DNA of 64,000 bases from Christensenella sp034926635 (GTDB taxonomy: Bacteria; Bacillota; Clostridia; Christensenellales; Christensenellaceae): contig JAYFQX010000005.1 of the NCBI GenBank assembly GCA_034926635.1, positions 62,001 to 126,000 on the forward strand. The letters are read 5' to 3'. Shown here one piece after another: positions 49,649 through 58,192 of this stretch. Both the position numbers and the translations under genes were made by a program. The notes below the pieces were generated by a model. That model saw nothing but the letters and a program-made list of their open reading frames with translations, was not told the origin of the DNA and made no database searches. Numbering within the stretch: position 1 is the first letter of the stretch; the number at the start of each line of letters is the position of its first letter.

Positions 49649-50655
49649 AAAAAATAATTAACCAACCGGAAAATTTTATTAATGAAATGCTGGAAGGTAT
49701 TTATGCCGCGCATCCCGATATGGTAGGGTATGCGGGCGAAGACCTTCGCTGTCTTGTTGCAAAGCATAAAAAGGAAGGCAAAGTAGGGATTGCCACAGGC
49801 GGCGGCAGCGGGCATCTTCCGCTCTTCCTCGGTTATGTGGGAGACGGCATGCTGGACGGCTGCTCGATCGGTGATGTCTTCCAGTCTCCAAGTGCAGAGC
49901 AGATGTTTGAAGTAACAAAAGAAATCGATGCGGGCGCGGGTGTGCTTTACATCTATGGAAACTATAACGGTGATATTTTTAATTTTGATATGGCCGCGGA
50001 AATGGCTGATTTTGAAGCTGACATCAAAGTGGAAAGCGTGGTTGCGGGAGAAGACGTCGCTTCGGCGGGTCCGGCGCAGCCCGGCGCGAAAAACACGCGT
50101 CGCGGTGTTGCGGGTATTTTCTTCGTATATAAATGTGCGGGTGCTGCGGCGGATGAAATGCTGCCTTTGGACGAAGTCAAGCGCGTTGCACAAAAGGCGT
50201 GCGCAAACGTCCGTACCATGGGCGTGGCACTGACACCCTGTATTGTTCCGCGCGTTGGCAAACCGAGCTTTGAGATCGCGGATGATGAGATGGAGATCGG
50301 CATGGGAATCCATGGCGAGCCGGGGATTCGGCGCGGACAGCTCCTGCCTGCGGATGAAATTGTAGAAGAAATGATGGAGCCGATTATTGCGGATATTCCG
50401 TATGTCTCCGGCGACGAGGTTGCGGTTTTGGTCAACGGACTTGGCAGTACACCGCTGGAAGAACAGTACGTTGTGTTCCGTAAGGTAAACGAGATCCTGT
50501 CGGCAAAAGGCATTAAGGTATATAGGACGTACGTTGGGGAATATGCGACATCGCTTGAAATGGCAGGAATGTCGATTTCTCTGCTCAAGCTGGACGACGA
50601 GCTCAAGAGGCTGGTTGATCATCCGGCAAATACGCCTTTCTTTAAGCAGGTATAA
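49645..50655 (+). CDS. dhaK: Dihydroxyacetone kinase subunit DhaK
   Basis: The 336-residue protein carries GGGSGHLP (His57), NYNGD (Asp110) and GIHGEPGI (His223), the residues that bind and activate a short ketose as a hemiaminal. Together with DhaL it phosphorylates dihydroxyacetone or a related sugar such as a tetrulose. The overlap with the importer (ATGA) suggests the sugar comes in through it. No DhaM subunit is present in the window. Confidence 0.92.
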   Translation: MKKIINQPENFINEMLEGIYAAHPDMVGYAGEDLRCLVAKHKKEGKVGIATGGGSGHLPLFLGYVGDGMLDGCSIGDVFQSPSAEQMFEVTKEIDAGAGVLYIYGNYNGDIFNFDMAAEMADFEADIKVESVVAGEDVASAGPAQPGAKNTRRGVAGIFFVYKCAGAAADEMLPLDEVKRVAQKACANVRTMGVALTPCIVPRVGKPSFEIADDEMEIGMGIHGEPGIRRGQLLPADEIVEEMMEPIIADIPYVSGDEVAVLVNGLGSTPLEEQYVVFRKVNEILSAKGIKVYRTYVGEYATSLEMAGMSISLLKLDDELKRLVDHPANTPFFKQV

Positions 50656-50680
50656 CCGGATCAGGAGGTAAGAAAAAACA

Positions 50681-51304
50681 ATGAATCAAAAAGAATTGTT
50701 AAACGTACTGGCGTCATGGAAAAAGATCATGGCTGACCACCGCGATTTTTTGATTGAAATTGATGGCGTGGTAGGCGATGGAGACCTTGGTCTCACCATG
50801 AGCGACGGATTTGCGGCGGCGTATGATACCGCCTCGGAAAAAGATGAGCAGGATCTTGGAAAATTGCTTTATTTCGCAGGTAAAGCCATGTCTACAGCGG
50901 TTCCGTCCACAATGGGGACGCTGATGGCCTCGGGTCTGATGAATGCGGGCAAGGAGCTCAAAGGCAAGACACAGTTAGATGCGCAAGGCGTTGCGGATTT
51001 ATTTGAAGCATATTTTAACGGCGTAGCAAACCGCGGCGGCGCGAAGGTTGGAGATAAAACCTTTTTAGACGGGCTTTATCCTGCTGTGGAATCACTGAAA
51101 AAAGATGCGTCTGCCGGAGAAGACATAAAGACAATGGCACAAAACGCTAAAAAGGCTGCGGAAGACGGGTTTCATGCAACAAAAGGAATGCTTGCAGTTC
51201 ATGGACGCGCGGCAACGCGGGGTGAAGCATCGCGTGAGCTGCTGGATCCGGGTGCTGCAGTAGCAAAGCTTTTGATGGAAGGATTTGCGGACGCGGTCGC
51301 GTAA
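50681..51304 (+). CDS. dhaL: Dihydroxyacetone kinase subunit DhaL
   Basis: The 207-residue DhaL has the nucleotide/Mg motif DGVVGDGDLGLTM (Asp28, 33, 35) and GDKTFLDGL. It supplies the phosphoryl group from ATP (or from DhaM-bound ADP in PTS-type systems). Without DhaM an ATP-dependent DhaKL pair is more likely. GGAGG precedes the ATG. It ends the operon. Confidence 0.92.
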   Translation: MNQKELLNVLASWKKIMADHRDFLIEIDGVVGDGDLGLTMSDGFAAAYDTASEKDEQDLGKLLYFAGKAMSTAVPSTMGTLMASGLMNAGKELKGKTQLDAQGVADLFEAYFNGVANRGGAKVGDKTFLDGLYPAVESLKKDASAGEDIKTMAQNAKKAAEDGFHATKGMLAVHGRAATRGEASRELLDPGAAVAKLLMEGFADAVA

Positions 51305-51322
51305 GGAAATGCATACAGGCTT

Positions 51323-51417
51323 TGGAGGGACAGGCATTGATGCCTGCCCTTCCATTTGATAGGGCGCCGGTCTATATGGCTGTGCTTGGGGGGAAGGAGC
51401 GCGTGGCTCCTTTCCCC
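51323..51417 (+). terminator. Two hairpins after dhaL
   Basis: A long inverted repeat (TGGAGGG.CAGGCAT to ATGCCTG.CCTTCCA, 51323-51354) is followed by GGGGGAAGGAGC/GCTCCTTTCCCC (51389-51417) with a T5 a little after it. Either could stop transcription; the second is better. Confidence 0.55.
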
Positions 51418-51482
51418 ACCTTTCCCCTGTTTTTATGGAAACGATCCATAATGGCAGATTTGGGAAGAATAATAGAATATAC

Positions 51483-51519
51483 AATAAAAACGCATTGCAA
51501 CCGGCAATGCGTTTTTATT
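51483..51519. terminator. Bidirectional terminator between dhaL and the LacI gene
   Basis: AATAAAAACGCATTGC (51483-51498) and GCAATGCGTTTTTATT (51504-51519) form a perfect 16-bp stem with a 5-base loop. A and T runs serve both strands. Confidence 0.9.
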
Positions 51520-51525
51520 ATACGT

Positions 51526-52527
51526 TTATTTTTTTGGCGGACATGTGCTTTGCCGCTCCACCAGTCTGGAGCCGACCAAAATCTTTACGTTACTGTTGAT
51601 AGGGCTTTCCTGCATGCGTTCGCACAGGCGGCGGACGGCCAACTTGCCGATTCTCCTGCGCGGTATGCGCATTGTGGTAAGCGGCGGATCAGAGATCGTA
51701 CAGTAAGGGATGTCGTCAAAGCCCATAATGGAGATATCCTCCGGAATTCGAAAGCCTACCTCCTGCAGGGCTTTCATTGCGCCAAGGGCAATTGTATCGT
51801 TATCGGCAAACGCGGCAGTCGGAAAGACCGCACCATCGCCAATATATTTTTTCATGGATTCATAAGCGCCGTCAAGCGTTGGCGTTAATAAAAATCTGTG
51901 ATCGCATGTGAGGGACAGGCGCTCACAGCAAGTATAAAAAGCTTCGCTGCGTTCCTTGAAATTAGAGCTTTCGGTTGCACTCTGGAAATAGGCGATTGCT
52001 TTATGCCCCAGTTCCGCTAAATATTTTAAAGCGCAATAAGTTGTTTCCTTGTTATTCATAACCACGCATTCATAAGGCTCGTACGCCAGAATGTTATCCA
52101 CAACGACCATGGGCTTTTGGACAAGCTTCAGCTTTGGGTAATCTGCTTCGCTGATTTCCGACCCCAACAAAATAATGCCGTCGGAAGTATCGTTTTGCAG
52201 GATCTTCAGGGCTTGTTTAAAGCCGCCCTTCACTGTTGTGATGATCAGGTTGTACCCCATCTCGCGGCATTCTGCTTCCACGGCGTCAATGATTGCGGAA
52301 ATAAACCCAGCGTTTCCGTCTACGACCATGCTATGGTCTTTATATTTCAGGAACCGAATATTTTTCATGGGAACCTTGTTTTTGGGTGGAAGCTTGTAAT
52401 CATATTCTTTTAAAATACTTTGAACGCGTTTTCTTGTTTCATCCCCTACGCCGGGCTTGTTGTTTAGTACAAGGGAAATTGTAGCGGGAGAGACGTTCGC
52501 AAGACGCGCAATTTCTCGAATGGTCAT
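51526..52527 (-). CDS. LacI family regulator of the importer/DhaKL operon
   Basis: The 333-residue product (start ATG 52527) has the LacI helix-turn-helix MTIREIARLANVSPATISLVLN and hinge, and a binding-protein-like C-terminus (DGIILLGSE, AFADNDTIALGAMKAL, DDIPYCTISDPPLTTM). It converges on dhaL across a shared terminator. Operator-like GTTTAGTAAAC sites are found at the importer promoter and at its own promoter, so it likely regulates both. Confidence 0.92.
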   Translation of the reverse strand: MTIREIARLANVSPATISLVLNNKPGVGDETRKRVQSILKEYDYKLPPKNKVPMKNIRFLKYKDHSMVVDGNAGFISAIIDAVEAECREMGYNLIITTVKGGFKQALKILQNDTSDGIILLGSEISEADYPKLKLVQKPMVVVDNILAYEPYECVVMNNKETTYCALKYLAELGHKAIAYFQSATESSNFKERSEAFYTCCERLSLTCDHRFLLTPTLDGAYESMKKYIGDGAVFPTAAFADNDTIALGAMKALQEVGFRIPEDISIMGFDDIPYCTISDPPLTTMRIPRRRIGKLAVRRLCERMQESPINSNVKILVGSRLVERQSTCPPKK

Positions 52528-52613
52528 AGAAAACCTGCCTGCTATCCATAGTTTTGTCGCAATTACCGGCACTTGAAGATTTTATAAAAAACTTGCCAGT
52601 ATTCAACGTTATT

Positions 52614-52677
52614 ATCATAGCATTTAGTGAACAAAAAAGCAATTGTTTAATAAAAAATAATCGAAAATTTACTAAAC
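52614..52677 (-). promoter_or_regulatory. LacI gene promoter with operator-like sites
   Basis: On the minus strand TTGCTT (52642-52637), 17 bases and TATGAT (52619-52614) form a promoter. Within its spacer is ATTTAGTGAAC (52622-52632), and upstream is TTTACTAAAC (52668-52677), both sharing the core of the importer operators. Autoregulation is inferred. The rest of 52528-52825 holds no gene. Confidence 0.62.
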
Positions 52678-52825
52678 AAATAATGTGCTATCCTAATAGA
52701 CAGGCATTTTTCAGCAAATATAAGGATTGTATGTGTTTAGCGCATATTACCAATCTATAAAAAAGCACAAAGAAAAAAATTCAGACTATAAACACATAAC
52801 GGCCAAAAACGCCCGGTAAGCAATG

Positions 52826-53680
52826 TTATTGCATATCCAGCGGCAACTTATGGTTTGGAGCGGGAAATGCGACGTCAATTTGACGTAGATCTTCCGCACT
52901 TAAACAAAGCTGCGCTGCTTGTGCGTTTTCTAAGGTGTGACTTGGGGTTGACGCCTTGGGAATGGCGATTACCTGCTTTTGCGCGAGCAAAAACGCGAGC
53001 ATCACAGCGAAAACAGTTGTACTTTTTTCCTGCGCAATGTTGATAAGAGCGGAATTTCTTGCAAGCTGCCTGCGCAGTGAGCCGCCCTGTGCCAGCGGGC
53101 AATATGCCATTGCGGGAATACCGCGTTCGCGCATCCAGGGAAGCAGGTCGTATTCAATCCCGCGTGAGCCAACATGGTAAAGCACCTGGTTTGCCGCACA
53201 CGCTTCACCGCCCGGCGTATTCCAAAGCTTTTTCATATCGTGGGTGTCAAAATTAGAAACGCCCCAGTATCGGATCTTGCCCTTGCTTTTCAGTTCCTCC
53301 ATACATTCGACAGTCTCCCGCAGGGGCACACTGCCCGGCCAATGTAAAAGATATAAATCAAGGTATTCCGTGTTCATGCGGCGAAGGCTGTTTTCCAGAC
53401 TGGTAAAAATGTTTGCTCTTCCGGCGTTCCATGGATAGACTTTGGAAACTAAAAACAGGCTTTCTCTGTCGATCCCTGCGAGGGCCTTTCCGAGCATACG
53501 CTCTGCCGCGCCGTCACCATACATTTCCGCCGTATCAATCAGTGTCATGCCGTGTTCTATGCCGACGCGGATGCTCGCGATTTCAGCTTCCAGCAAGACG
53601 GACTGCTCGCCCATATACCAAGTTCCCTGCCCGAGTGCGGGAACACGCTCGCCGCCGGGAAGTGTTACAGTTTGTTTCAT
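52826..53680 (-). CDS. Aldo/keto reductase
   Basis: The 284-residue enzyme has the AKR signatures: LIDTAEMYGDGAAE (catalytic Asp and Tyr), VSKVYPWN with Lys, and LYLLHWPGSVPLRETVECMEEL with His. It reduces an aldehyde or ketone with NAD(P)H. Its substrate is not clear; 2,5-diketogluconate- or methylglyoxal-type reductases are near. It is a single gene on the minus strand, with GGGAGGG upstream of the ATG. Confidence 0.9.
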   Translation of the reverse strand: MKQTVTLPGGERVPALGQGTWYMGEQSVLLEAEIASIRVGIEHGMTLIDTAEMYGDGAAERMLGKALAGIDRESLFLVSKVYPWNAGRANIFTSLENSLRRMNTEYLDLYLLHWPGSVPLRETVECMEELKSKGKIRYWGVSNFDTHDMKKLWNTPGGEACAANQVLYHVGSRGIEYDLLPWMRERGIPAMAYCPLAQGGSLRRQLARNSALINIAQEKSTTVFAVMLAFLLAQKQVIAIPKASTPSHTLENAQAAQLCLSAEDLRQIDVAFPAPNHKLPLDMQ

Positions 53681-53739
53681 GCCGATCCCTCCCTTTTTTG
53701 TTTATCTTACCATACCCGCCGCGTTTTTCAAGCGCTGAT

Positions 53740-53768
53740 TTGACAAATCGACCAGGGGTGCGTATCAT
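53740..53768 (+). promoter_or_regulatory. Promoter of the YdcF-like gene
   Basis: TTGACA (53740-53745), 17 bases and TATCAT (53763-53768) stand 31 bases before the start of the YdcF-like gene. Confidence 0.65.
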
Positions 53769-53799
53769 AAGACAAAACCAAAGAGAAAGGACACGTTTG

Positions 53800-54585
53800 A
53801 TGAAAAAAACAGCAAGGATCCTGCGCGCCATACTGGGTATTTTGGGAGCGGCGCTGCTCGTCTATTCAGCGCTGCTGCTGGCGCGAAATAATTTCAACCT
53901 TGGAAATGCGCTCCCGGGATTGTTGGGATTGCCTCTGTTTTTATACGGTATTTTTGCACCGCGCCTCAATTTATGGTTTTCTCATGGCGTGGGAAAGGCG
54001 GTAAAATGGTTTTTTATTTGCGGATATGTATTTTTGATTGCTGTTTTTAGTATTTTTGGCATCATGATGGGCGCTGCCGCCGGTGAAACGCCCCCGCAGG
54101 GCGCAGATGCGGTGATCGTACTGGGCGCTGCCCTAAAAGGAAAGCAGCCATCGGATACTTTGGCGCGTCGTCTTGACCTCGCTATGGAATATGCGCGAGA
54201 GAATCCCGACGCCGTTATCTTAGTGAGCGGCGGGCAAGGAGCACAGGAAGAAATCCCGGAATCGCATGCAATGCGCGAATATCTGATTGCCAATGGGGTC
54301 GCGAAGGACCGTATTTTGGTGGAAGATCAATCTACCAGCACGCGGGAAAACTTTGCAAATTCCAAAAAGATTCTTGATCAAATTTTTGGCGCGGGAAATT
54401 ATATGACGGTATTCGTTACAAACGATTATCATGTTCTCCGCGCAAAGATAACAGCCGAAGCAGCGGGCATGACGAATGTGTCTGCGCTGGTCTACAACAC
54501 GCTGCTTTATACCGCCCCGCCCGCGTATCTGCGTGAATCCTTGGCGCTGCTGGCAACCTTCACATTTGGTGTGGTATTCGATTGA
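53800..54585 (+). CDS. YdcF-like DUF218 membrane protein
   Basis: The 261-residue protein has three to four N-terminal hydrophobic segments, then a DUF218 domain: ADAVIVLGAALKGKQPSDTLARRLDLAMEYA, VSGGQGAQEEIPESHAM and VEDQSTSTRENFANSKKIL. Members bind or act at the cell envelope, with SanA/YdcF/ElyC-like roles. ATG 53800 follows AAAGAAAGGAC. Its exact function is unknown. Confidence 0.85.
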   Translation: MKKTARILRAILGILGAALLVYSALLLARNNFNLGNALPGLLGLPLFLYGIFAPRLNLWFSHGVGKAVKWFFICGYVFLIAVFSIFGIMMGAAAGETPPQGADAVIVLGAALKGKQPSDTLARRLDLAMEYARENPDAVILVSGGQGAQEEIPESHAMREYLIANGVAKDRILVEDQSTSTRENFANSKKILDQIFGAGNYMTVFVTNDYHVLRAKITAEAAGMTNVSALVYNTLLYTAPPAYLRESLALLATFTFGVVFD

Positions 54586-54655
54586 AAAAGCCATAGGATA
54601 AGAGAACGCGCGTGATAGAAGCGCAGTCCGTATATGTGGCGTTAATGCCGCCTAT

Positions 54656-54678
54656 CCGGTAAATTTTACCGTTTTTTT
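54656..54678 (+). terminator. Terminator after the YdcF-like gene
   Basis: CGGTAAA and TTTACCG form a short stem (54657-54671), followed by T7 at 54672-54678. Confidence 0.65.
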
Positions 54679-54692
54679 CCTGTGGGGCGCAA

Positions 54693-54724
54693 TTGACAAA
54701 GCAACTGCTTTCCATTACCATAAT
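54693..54724 (+). promoter_or_regulatory. Possible feo promoter
   Basis: TTGACA (54693-54698) is clear, but the -10 is weak: TACCAT (54716-54721) at 17 bases or CATAAT (54719-54724) at 20. No convincing Fur box was seen. Confidence 0.4.
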
Positions 54725-54781
54725 AAAGTAGATAAGAAAATGGGGAAATAGGCTTTTGCTTTCCAAAGGGGTCGTCAAAGC

Positions 54782-55048
54782 ATGCAAACATTGGATCAAC
54801 TAAAACCGGGACAATCCGGTATGATAGAACAAGTCGGTGGGCAGGGAGCGTTGAGAAGGCGCTTGCTGGAAATGGGTCTTACGCCGGGAACGTCGGTGAG
54901 GATTTTAAAAATGGCGCCTTCAGGCGATCCGCTGGAGATCGCAGTTCGGGGATACCATCTTACGCTCCGGCGAGAAGACGCATCAGAAATTGAAATCAGG
55001 GAAAGCGGCAAGGGACGTACATACCGTTTCCGCGGAGGAAACGCATGA
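54782..55048 (+). CDS. feoA: Ferrous iron transport protein FeoA
   Basis: The 88-residue SH3-like protein (LDQLKPGQSGMIEQVGGQGALRRRLLEMGLTPGTSVRILK) matches FeoA, which modulates FeoB. Its ATG lies at 54782, and it overlaps feoB by four bases (ATGA). Confidence 0.92.
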   Translation: MQTLDQLKPGQSGMIEQVGGQGALRRRLLEMGLTPGTSVRILKMAPSGDPLEIAVRGYHLTLRREDASEIEIRESGKGRTYRFRGGNA

Positions 55049-57042
55049 GTACACTCGTAGCGCTTGCAGGCAACCAAAATTGCGGGAAAACAACATTATT
55101 TAACCAATTGACAGGATCCAACCAGCATGTCGGGAATTTTCCGGGGGTGACGGTGGATCATAAAGAAGGCAAAATACGCGGGATACGCGATACCACAGTC
55201 GTAGACCTGCCGGGAATTTATTCGCTTTCGCCCTATACGCCGGAAGAAATCGTTTCGCGTGATTTTATCATCAAGCAAAATCCGGATGCGATCTTAAATA
55301 TCATTGATGCAACAAACCTGCAACGCAACTTATATTTGACGTTGCAACTTATTGAACTCAATAAACCCATGGTCATTGCGCTTAACATGATGGATGAGGT
55401 GCGCGCAAACGGGATTACCATTGATATTCCTAAGCTGAGCGAAGAGATCGGCGTGCCCATCGTACCAATTTCCGCTGCCAAAAACCAGGGCGTGGAAGAG
55501 CTTGTGGAAGAATTGCAGCGCGTTGTAAAAGGGCGGATTCTGCCGAAACGCACAGATTTTTGCGGCGGCGAGGTGCATAAGGCGCTGCATGCGGCAAAGC
55601 ATTTGATTGAAGACCACGCCGCAGGCGCCGGATATCCGCCGAGGTTTGCTGCTTCTAAGCTGATTGAAGGTGATGAACCTTTGGAAAAGGCGTTGGAGCT
55701 TGACGCATCTGATAAAGATATTTTGCAGCATATTATTGACCAGATGGAGGAAGGTACGGGGCTTGACCGCGAGGCTGCCCTGGCCGACATGCGTTATCAG
55801 TTCATTGAAAAGGTTTATGGCGAATGTGTCACGCAAAACAGCGAAACGCGCGAGATGCAACGTTCTGTAAAAATAGATAAGGTGCTTACGCATAGGTTTT
55901 TGGCAATTCCTATTTTTATCGGCATTATGGCTCTTGTCTTTTATCTCACATTCGGACCGCTTGGAGGAACACTTTCTCATTTGCTCGAGGAAGGGATCAC
56001 AAGCCTTACGGAAGTCACTAGCGCGGCGCTTTCGTCCGCGGGCGTGTCGGAGTGGATGCGATCGTTCCTTGTAAACGGCGTTTTTACCGGGGTAGGAACG
56101 GTACTTTCATTTCTTCCGATCATCGTCATATTGTTCTTTTTCCTGTCTATTTTGGAAGACTCGGGATATATGGCGCGGGTTGCGTTTGTGATGGATAGTT
56201 CCCTGCGCAAGATCGGTCTTTCCGGACGCTCGTTTGTACCGATGCTGATTGGTTTCGGATGCAGCGTACCTGCGATCATGTCAGCGCGTACGCTTGCAAG
56301 CGACAGAGATCGGAAGCTGACGATTTTGATCACACCGTTTATGTCTTGCGGGGCAAAGGTGCCGATTTATGCACTTTTTGCAGCGGCATTTTTTACACAA
56401 TACCAGGGACTTGTGATGATCTCCCTTTATATCCTAGGGATCTTGATTGCGATTTTGACAGGCCTGATCTTTAAAAAAACGTTGTTTAAAGGAAACCCGG
56501 TTCCGTTTGTGCTGGAGCTTCCTGCATACAGGCTTCCATCCATGAAGAGCGTACTGCTGCATATGTGGGAAAAAGCCAAGGATTTTCTTGTGCGCGCGTT
56601 TACCATTATTTTTCTTGCCAGTATTGTCATTTGGTTTTTGCAGTCGTTCAACTTTCAGTTTAATTTTATTACGGATAATTCAAACAGTATCCTCGCCGGG
56701 ATCGGCAAGGCGGTCGCGCCTATTTTTGCGCCGCTGGGGTTTGGAAGCTGGCAGTCAGCGACCGCGCTGATTACTGGTTTAACCGCAAAAGAAACGGTTA
56801 TAAGTACTTTGTCGGTGCTGACCGGAGGCGAGCAGATGCTGGCGACCTTGTTTACGCCGCTGAGCGCATATGCGTTTTTGTCATTTGTGCTTTTGTATAT
56901 GCCGTGCGTGGCGGCGGTGGCAACAACAAAACGGGAATTGGGCGCAAAAAACGCGTTTCTTACGATTTTATATCAAACGTTGACTGCATGGGTAGTCGCT
57001 TTTCTGATTTTCCAGATCGGTTCATTGTTTTTAGGCGGCTAA
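55045..57042 (+). CDS. feoB: Ferrous iron transporter FeoB
   Basis: The 665-residue protein has an N-terminal G domain (G1 GNQNCGKTT, G2 GVTVDHKEG, G3 DLPGIYSLSPYTPEE, G4 NMMDE), a helical spacer, and about eight to ten TM segments with the Gate motifs (FLPIIVILFFFLSILEDSGYMARVAFVMD; GFGCSVPAIMSARTL). The enzyme brings Fe2+ into the cell. It is 665 residues, a little shorter than E. coli FeoB, as is common in Bacillota. feoA lies just upstream and a small Cys-rich protein downstream. Confidence 0.95.
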   Translation: MSTLVALAGNQNCGKTTLFNQLTGSNQHVGNFPGVTVDHKEGKIRGIRDTTVVDLPGIYSLSPYTPEEIVSRDFIIKQNPDAILNIIDATNLQRNLYLTLQLIELNKPMVIALNMMDEVRANGITIDIPKLSEEIGVPIVPISAAKNQGVEELVEELQRVVKGRILPKRTDFCGGEVHKALHAAKHLIEDHAAGAGYPPRFAASKLIEGDEPLEKALELDASDKDILQHIIDQMEEGTGLDREAALADMRYQFIEKVYGECVTQNSETREMQRSVKIDKVLTHRFLAIPIFIGIMALVFYLTFGPLGGTLSHLLEEGITSLTEVTSAALSSAGVSEWMRSFLVNGVFTGVGTVLSFLPIIVILFFFLSILEDSGYMARVAFVMDSSLRKIGLSGRSFVPMLIGFGCSVPAIMSARTLASDRDRKLTILITPFMSCGAKVPIYALFAAAFFTQYQGLVMISLYILGILIAILTGLIFKKTLFKGNPVPFVLELPAYRLPSMKSVLLHMWEKAKDFLVRAFTIIFLASIVIWFLQSFNFQFNFITDNSNSILAGIGKAVAPIFAPLGFGSWQSATALITGLTAKETVISTLSVLTGGEQMLATLFTPLSAYAFLSFVLLYMPCVAAVATTKRELGAKNAFLTILYQTLTAWVVAFLIFQIGSLFLGG

Positions 57043-57066
57043 AACTATGTAGAAAGGAACCGAAAT

Positions 57067-57234
57067 ATGGCAGATTGGATTTTAGGGATTGCGATTGTGG
57101 TTGCGATTGCAGCGGTAGTCTGGTATCTCGTGAAAAAGAGAAAAAGGGGCGAGTGCGTCGGATGCAGTGAATGTAACCGAAGCCGTAGCTGTGAGAGCTG
57201 CCCCCATAATTTGAAGCCTCCGGAAAAGAAATAA
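57067..57234 (+). CDS. FeoB-associated Cys-rich small membrane protein
   Basis: A 55-codon gene preceded by AAAGGAAC. It has one TM helix (DWILGIAIVVAIAAVVWYLV) and then a cytosolic tail with CVGCSECNRSRSCESCPH, five cysteines in CxxC/CxC spacing. It matches the family found next to FeoB in Bacillota, thought to assist or sense iron. Its stop lies inside the terminator stem that follows. Confidence 0.85.
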   Translation: MADWILGIAIVVAIAAVVWYLVKKRKRGECVGCSECNRSRSCESCPHNLKPPEKK

Positions 57235-57247
57235 ACGGAGGTTTTTT
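57216..57247 (+). terminator. Terminator that overlaps the next gene's ribosome binding site
   Basis: GCCTCCG (57216-57222) and CGGAGG (57236-57241) form the stem and T6 follows (57242-57247). The 3' arm, CGGAGG, is also the Shine-Dalgarno of the gene starting at 57249, so the hairpin both ends feo transcription and can mask that site. Confidence 0.75.
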
Positions 57248-57248
57248 T

Positions 57249-58157
57249 ATGCTTACAATACTGAAATACGAAGATTGGAAGGATACGGCGTATGTGCTGC
57301 ACAGTATCTCGCAAATGATGGGGAAGGTGAAGCTTGCCCGCATGCCATCCCAGCCGGAGTGGGGACAGGTTGTGCTGCTTTTGACGCCGCAGGGGTTTTC
57401 TACCGGGCTGATCCCAAATGGAGAAAAAAGTTTTTCAATTGTATTAAACTTCGATACTGCAACCGTATTTGCGCAGACGGTATCCGGGGAAACCTCTGGG
57501 TTTTCGCTTCGAAATCACACTTCGGTCAGCGAATACTACAGGGACTTTCACCACATGCTGACGATGCTTGCTTGCGATACAGAAATATCGCCAGTGCCGC
57601 AGGAAACGCCCACGCAGATCCCGTTTCCTGAAGATACCGCAAAGTATGATTATGATAACGATGCAGCGCGCGCGTTTTTTGCAATGGCTGTGTTTGCATA
57701 CGGGCAACTGCTTGATTTTGTGTCTCCGTTTCGTGGGAAAAAGCTTCTTCCGTCCTTTTTCTGGGGTACGTTTGATCTTTCTGCGATCCTTTTTTCCGGG
57801 ATGCCGTGCCCGTTTGACGGAAAAGGGATCATTGAAGAAAATGCTTTTGACGAGCGTTTTGTGGAATTCGGTTTTTGGCCGGGAGATCCTGCAAATGCAG
57901 ATCCTTCGTTTTATGTACTGCCTTATCCGTTTCTGAAAAGCATAGGAACTCAAACAAAAGCACGACCGGATAAAGCGGCTTACAGCGCGCAAAAATCAGA
58001 GTATTTTTTAACGCTGGCAGCGGCGCTTTCCTACCGCGAGCCACAGCGCGCGATACAGGATTTTTTTGGGAGCGTGTTTCACGGCGTGGTAAAAAGCGAG
58101 GAATGGAAAGATTTGGCTTGGCTGACAAAGGCATTACCGCGGTCGCTGAAAAAATAG
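57249..58157 (+). CDS. DUF5996-like protein of unknown function
   Basis: The 302-residue protein starts LKYEDWKDTAYVLHSISQMMGKVKLARMPSQPEWGQVVLLLTPQGFSTGL, the typical opening of DUF5996 proteins (given in part). Further features are the aromatic-rich SEYYRDFHHML and LLPSFFWGTFDLSAILFSG segments. Function is unknown. The ATG is 7 bases after GGAGG, which lies in the feo terminator's 3' arm, so expression may depend on readthrough or hairpin state. Confidence 0.7.
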   Translation: MLTILKYEDWKDTAYVLHSISQMMGKVKLARMPSQPEWGQVVLLLTPQGFSTGLIPNGEKSFSIVLNFDTATVFAQTVSGETSGFSLRNHTSVSEYYRDFHHMLTMLACDTEISPVPQETPTQIPFPEDTAKYDYDNDAARAFFAMAVFAYGQLLDFVSPFRGKKLLPSFFWGTFDLSAILFSGMPCPFDGKGIIEENAFDERFVEFGFWPGDPANADPSFYVLPYPFLKSIGTQTKARPDKAAYSAQKSEYFLTLAAALSYREPQRAIQDFFGSVFHGVVKSEEWKDLAWLTKALPRSLKK

Positions 58158-58192
58158 CGGAAACAAAAAAATGGAGTGCGCAAAGAGATGCG

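Noticed and set aside
53413..53799. Long N-terminal extension of the YdcF-like frame
   Set aside because: It is antisense to the aldo/keto reductase, and a promoter and binding site lie directly before the internal ATG at 53800.
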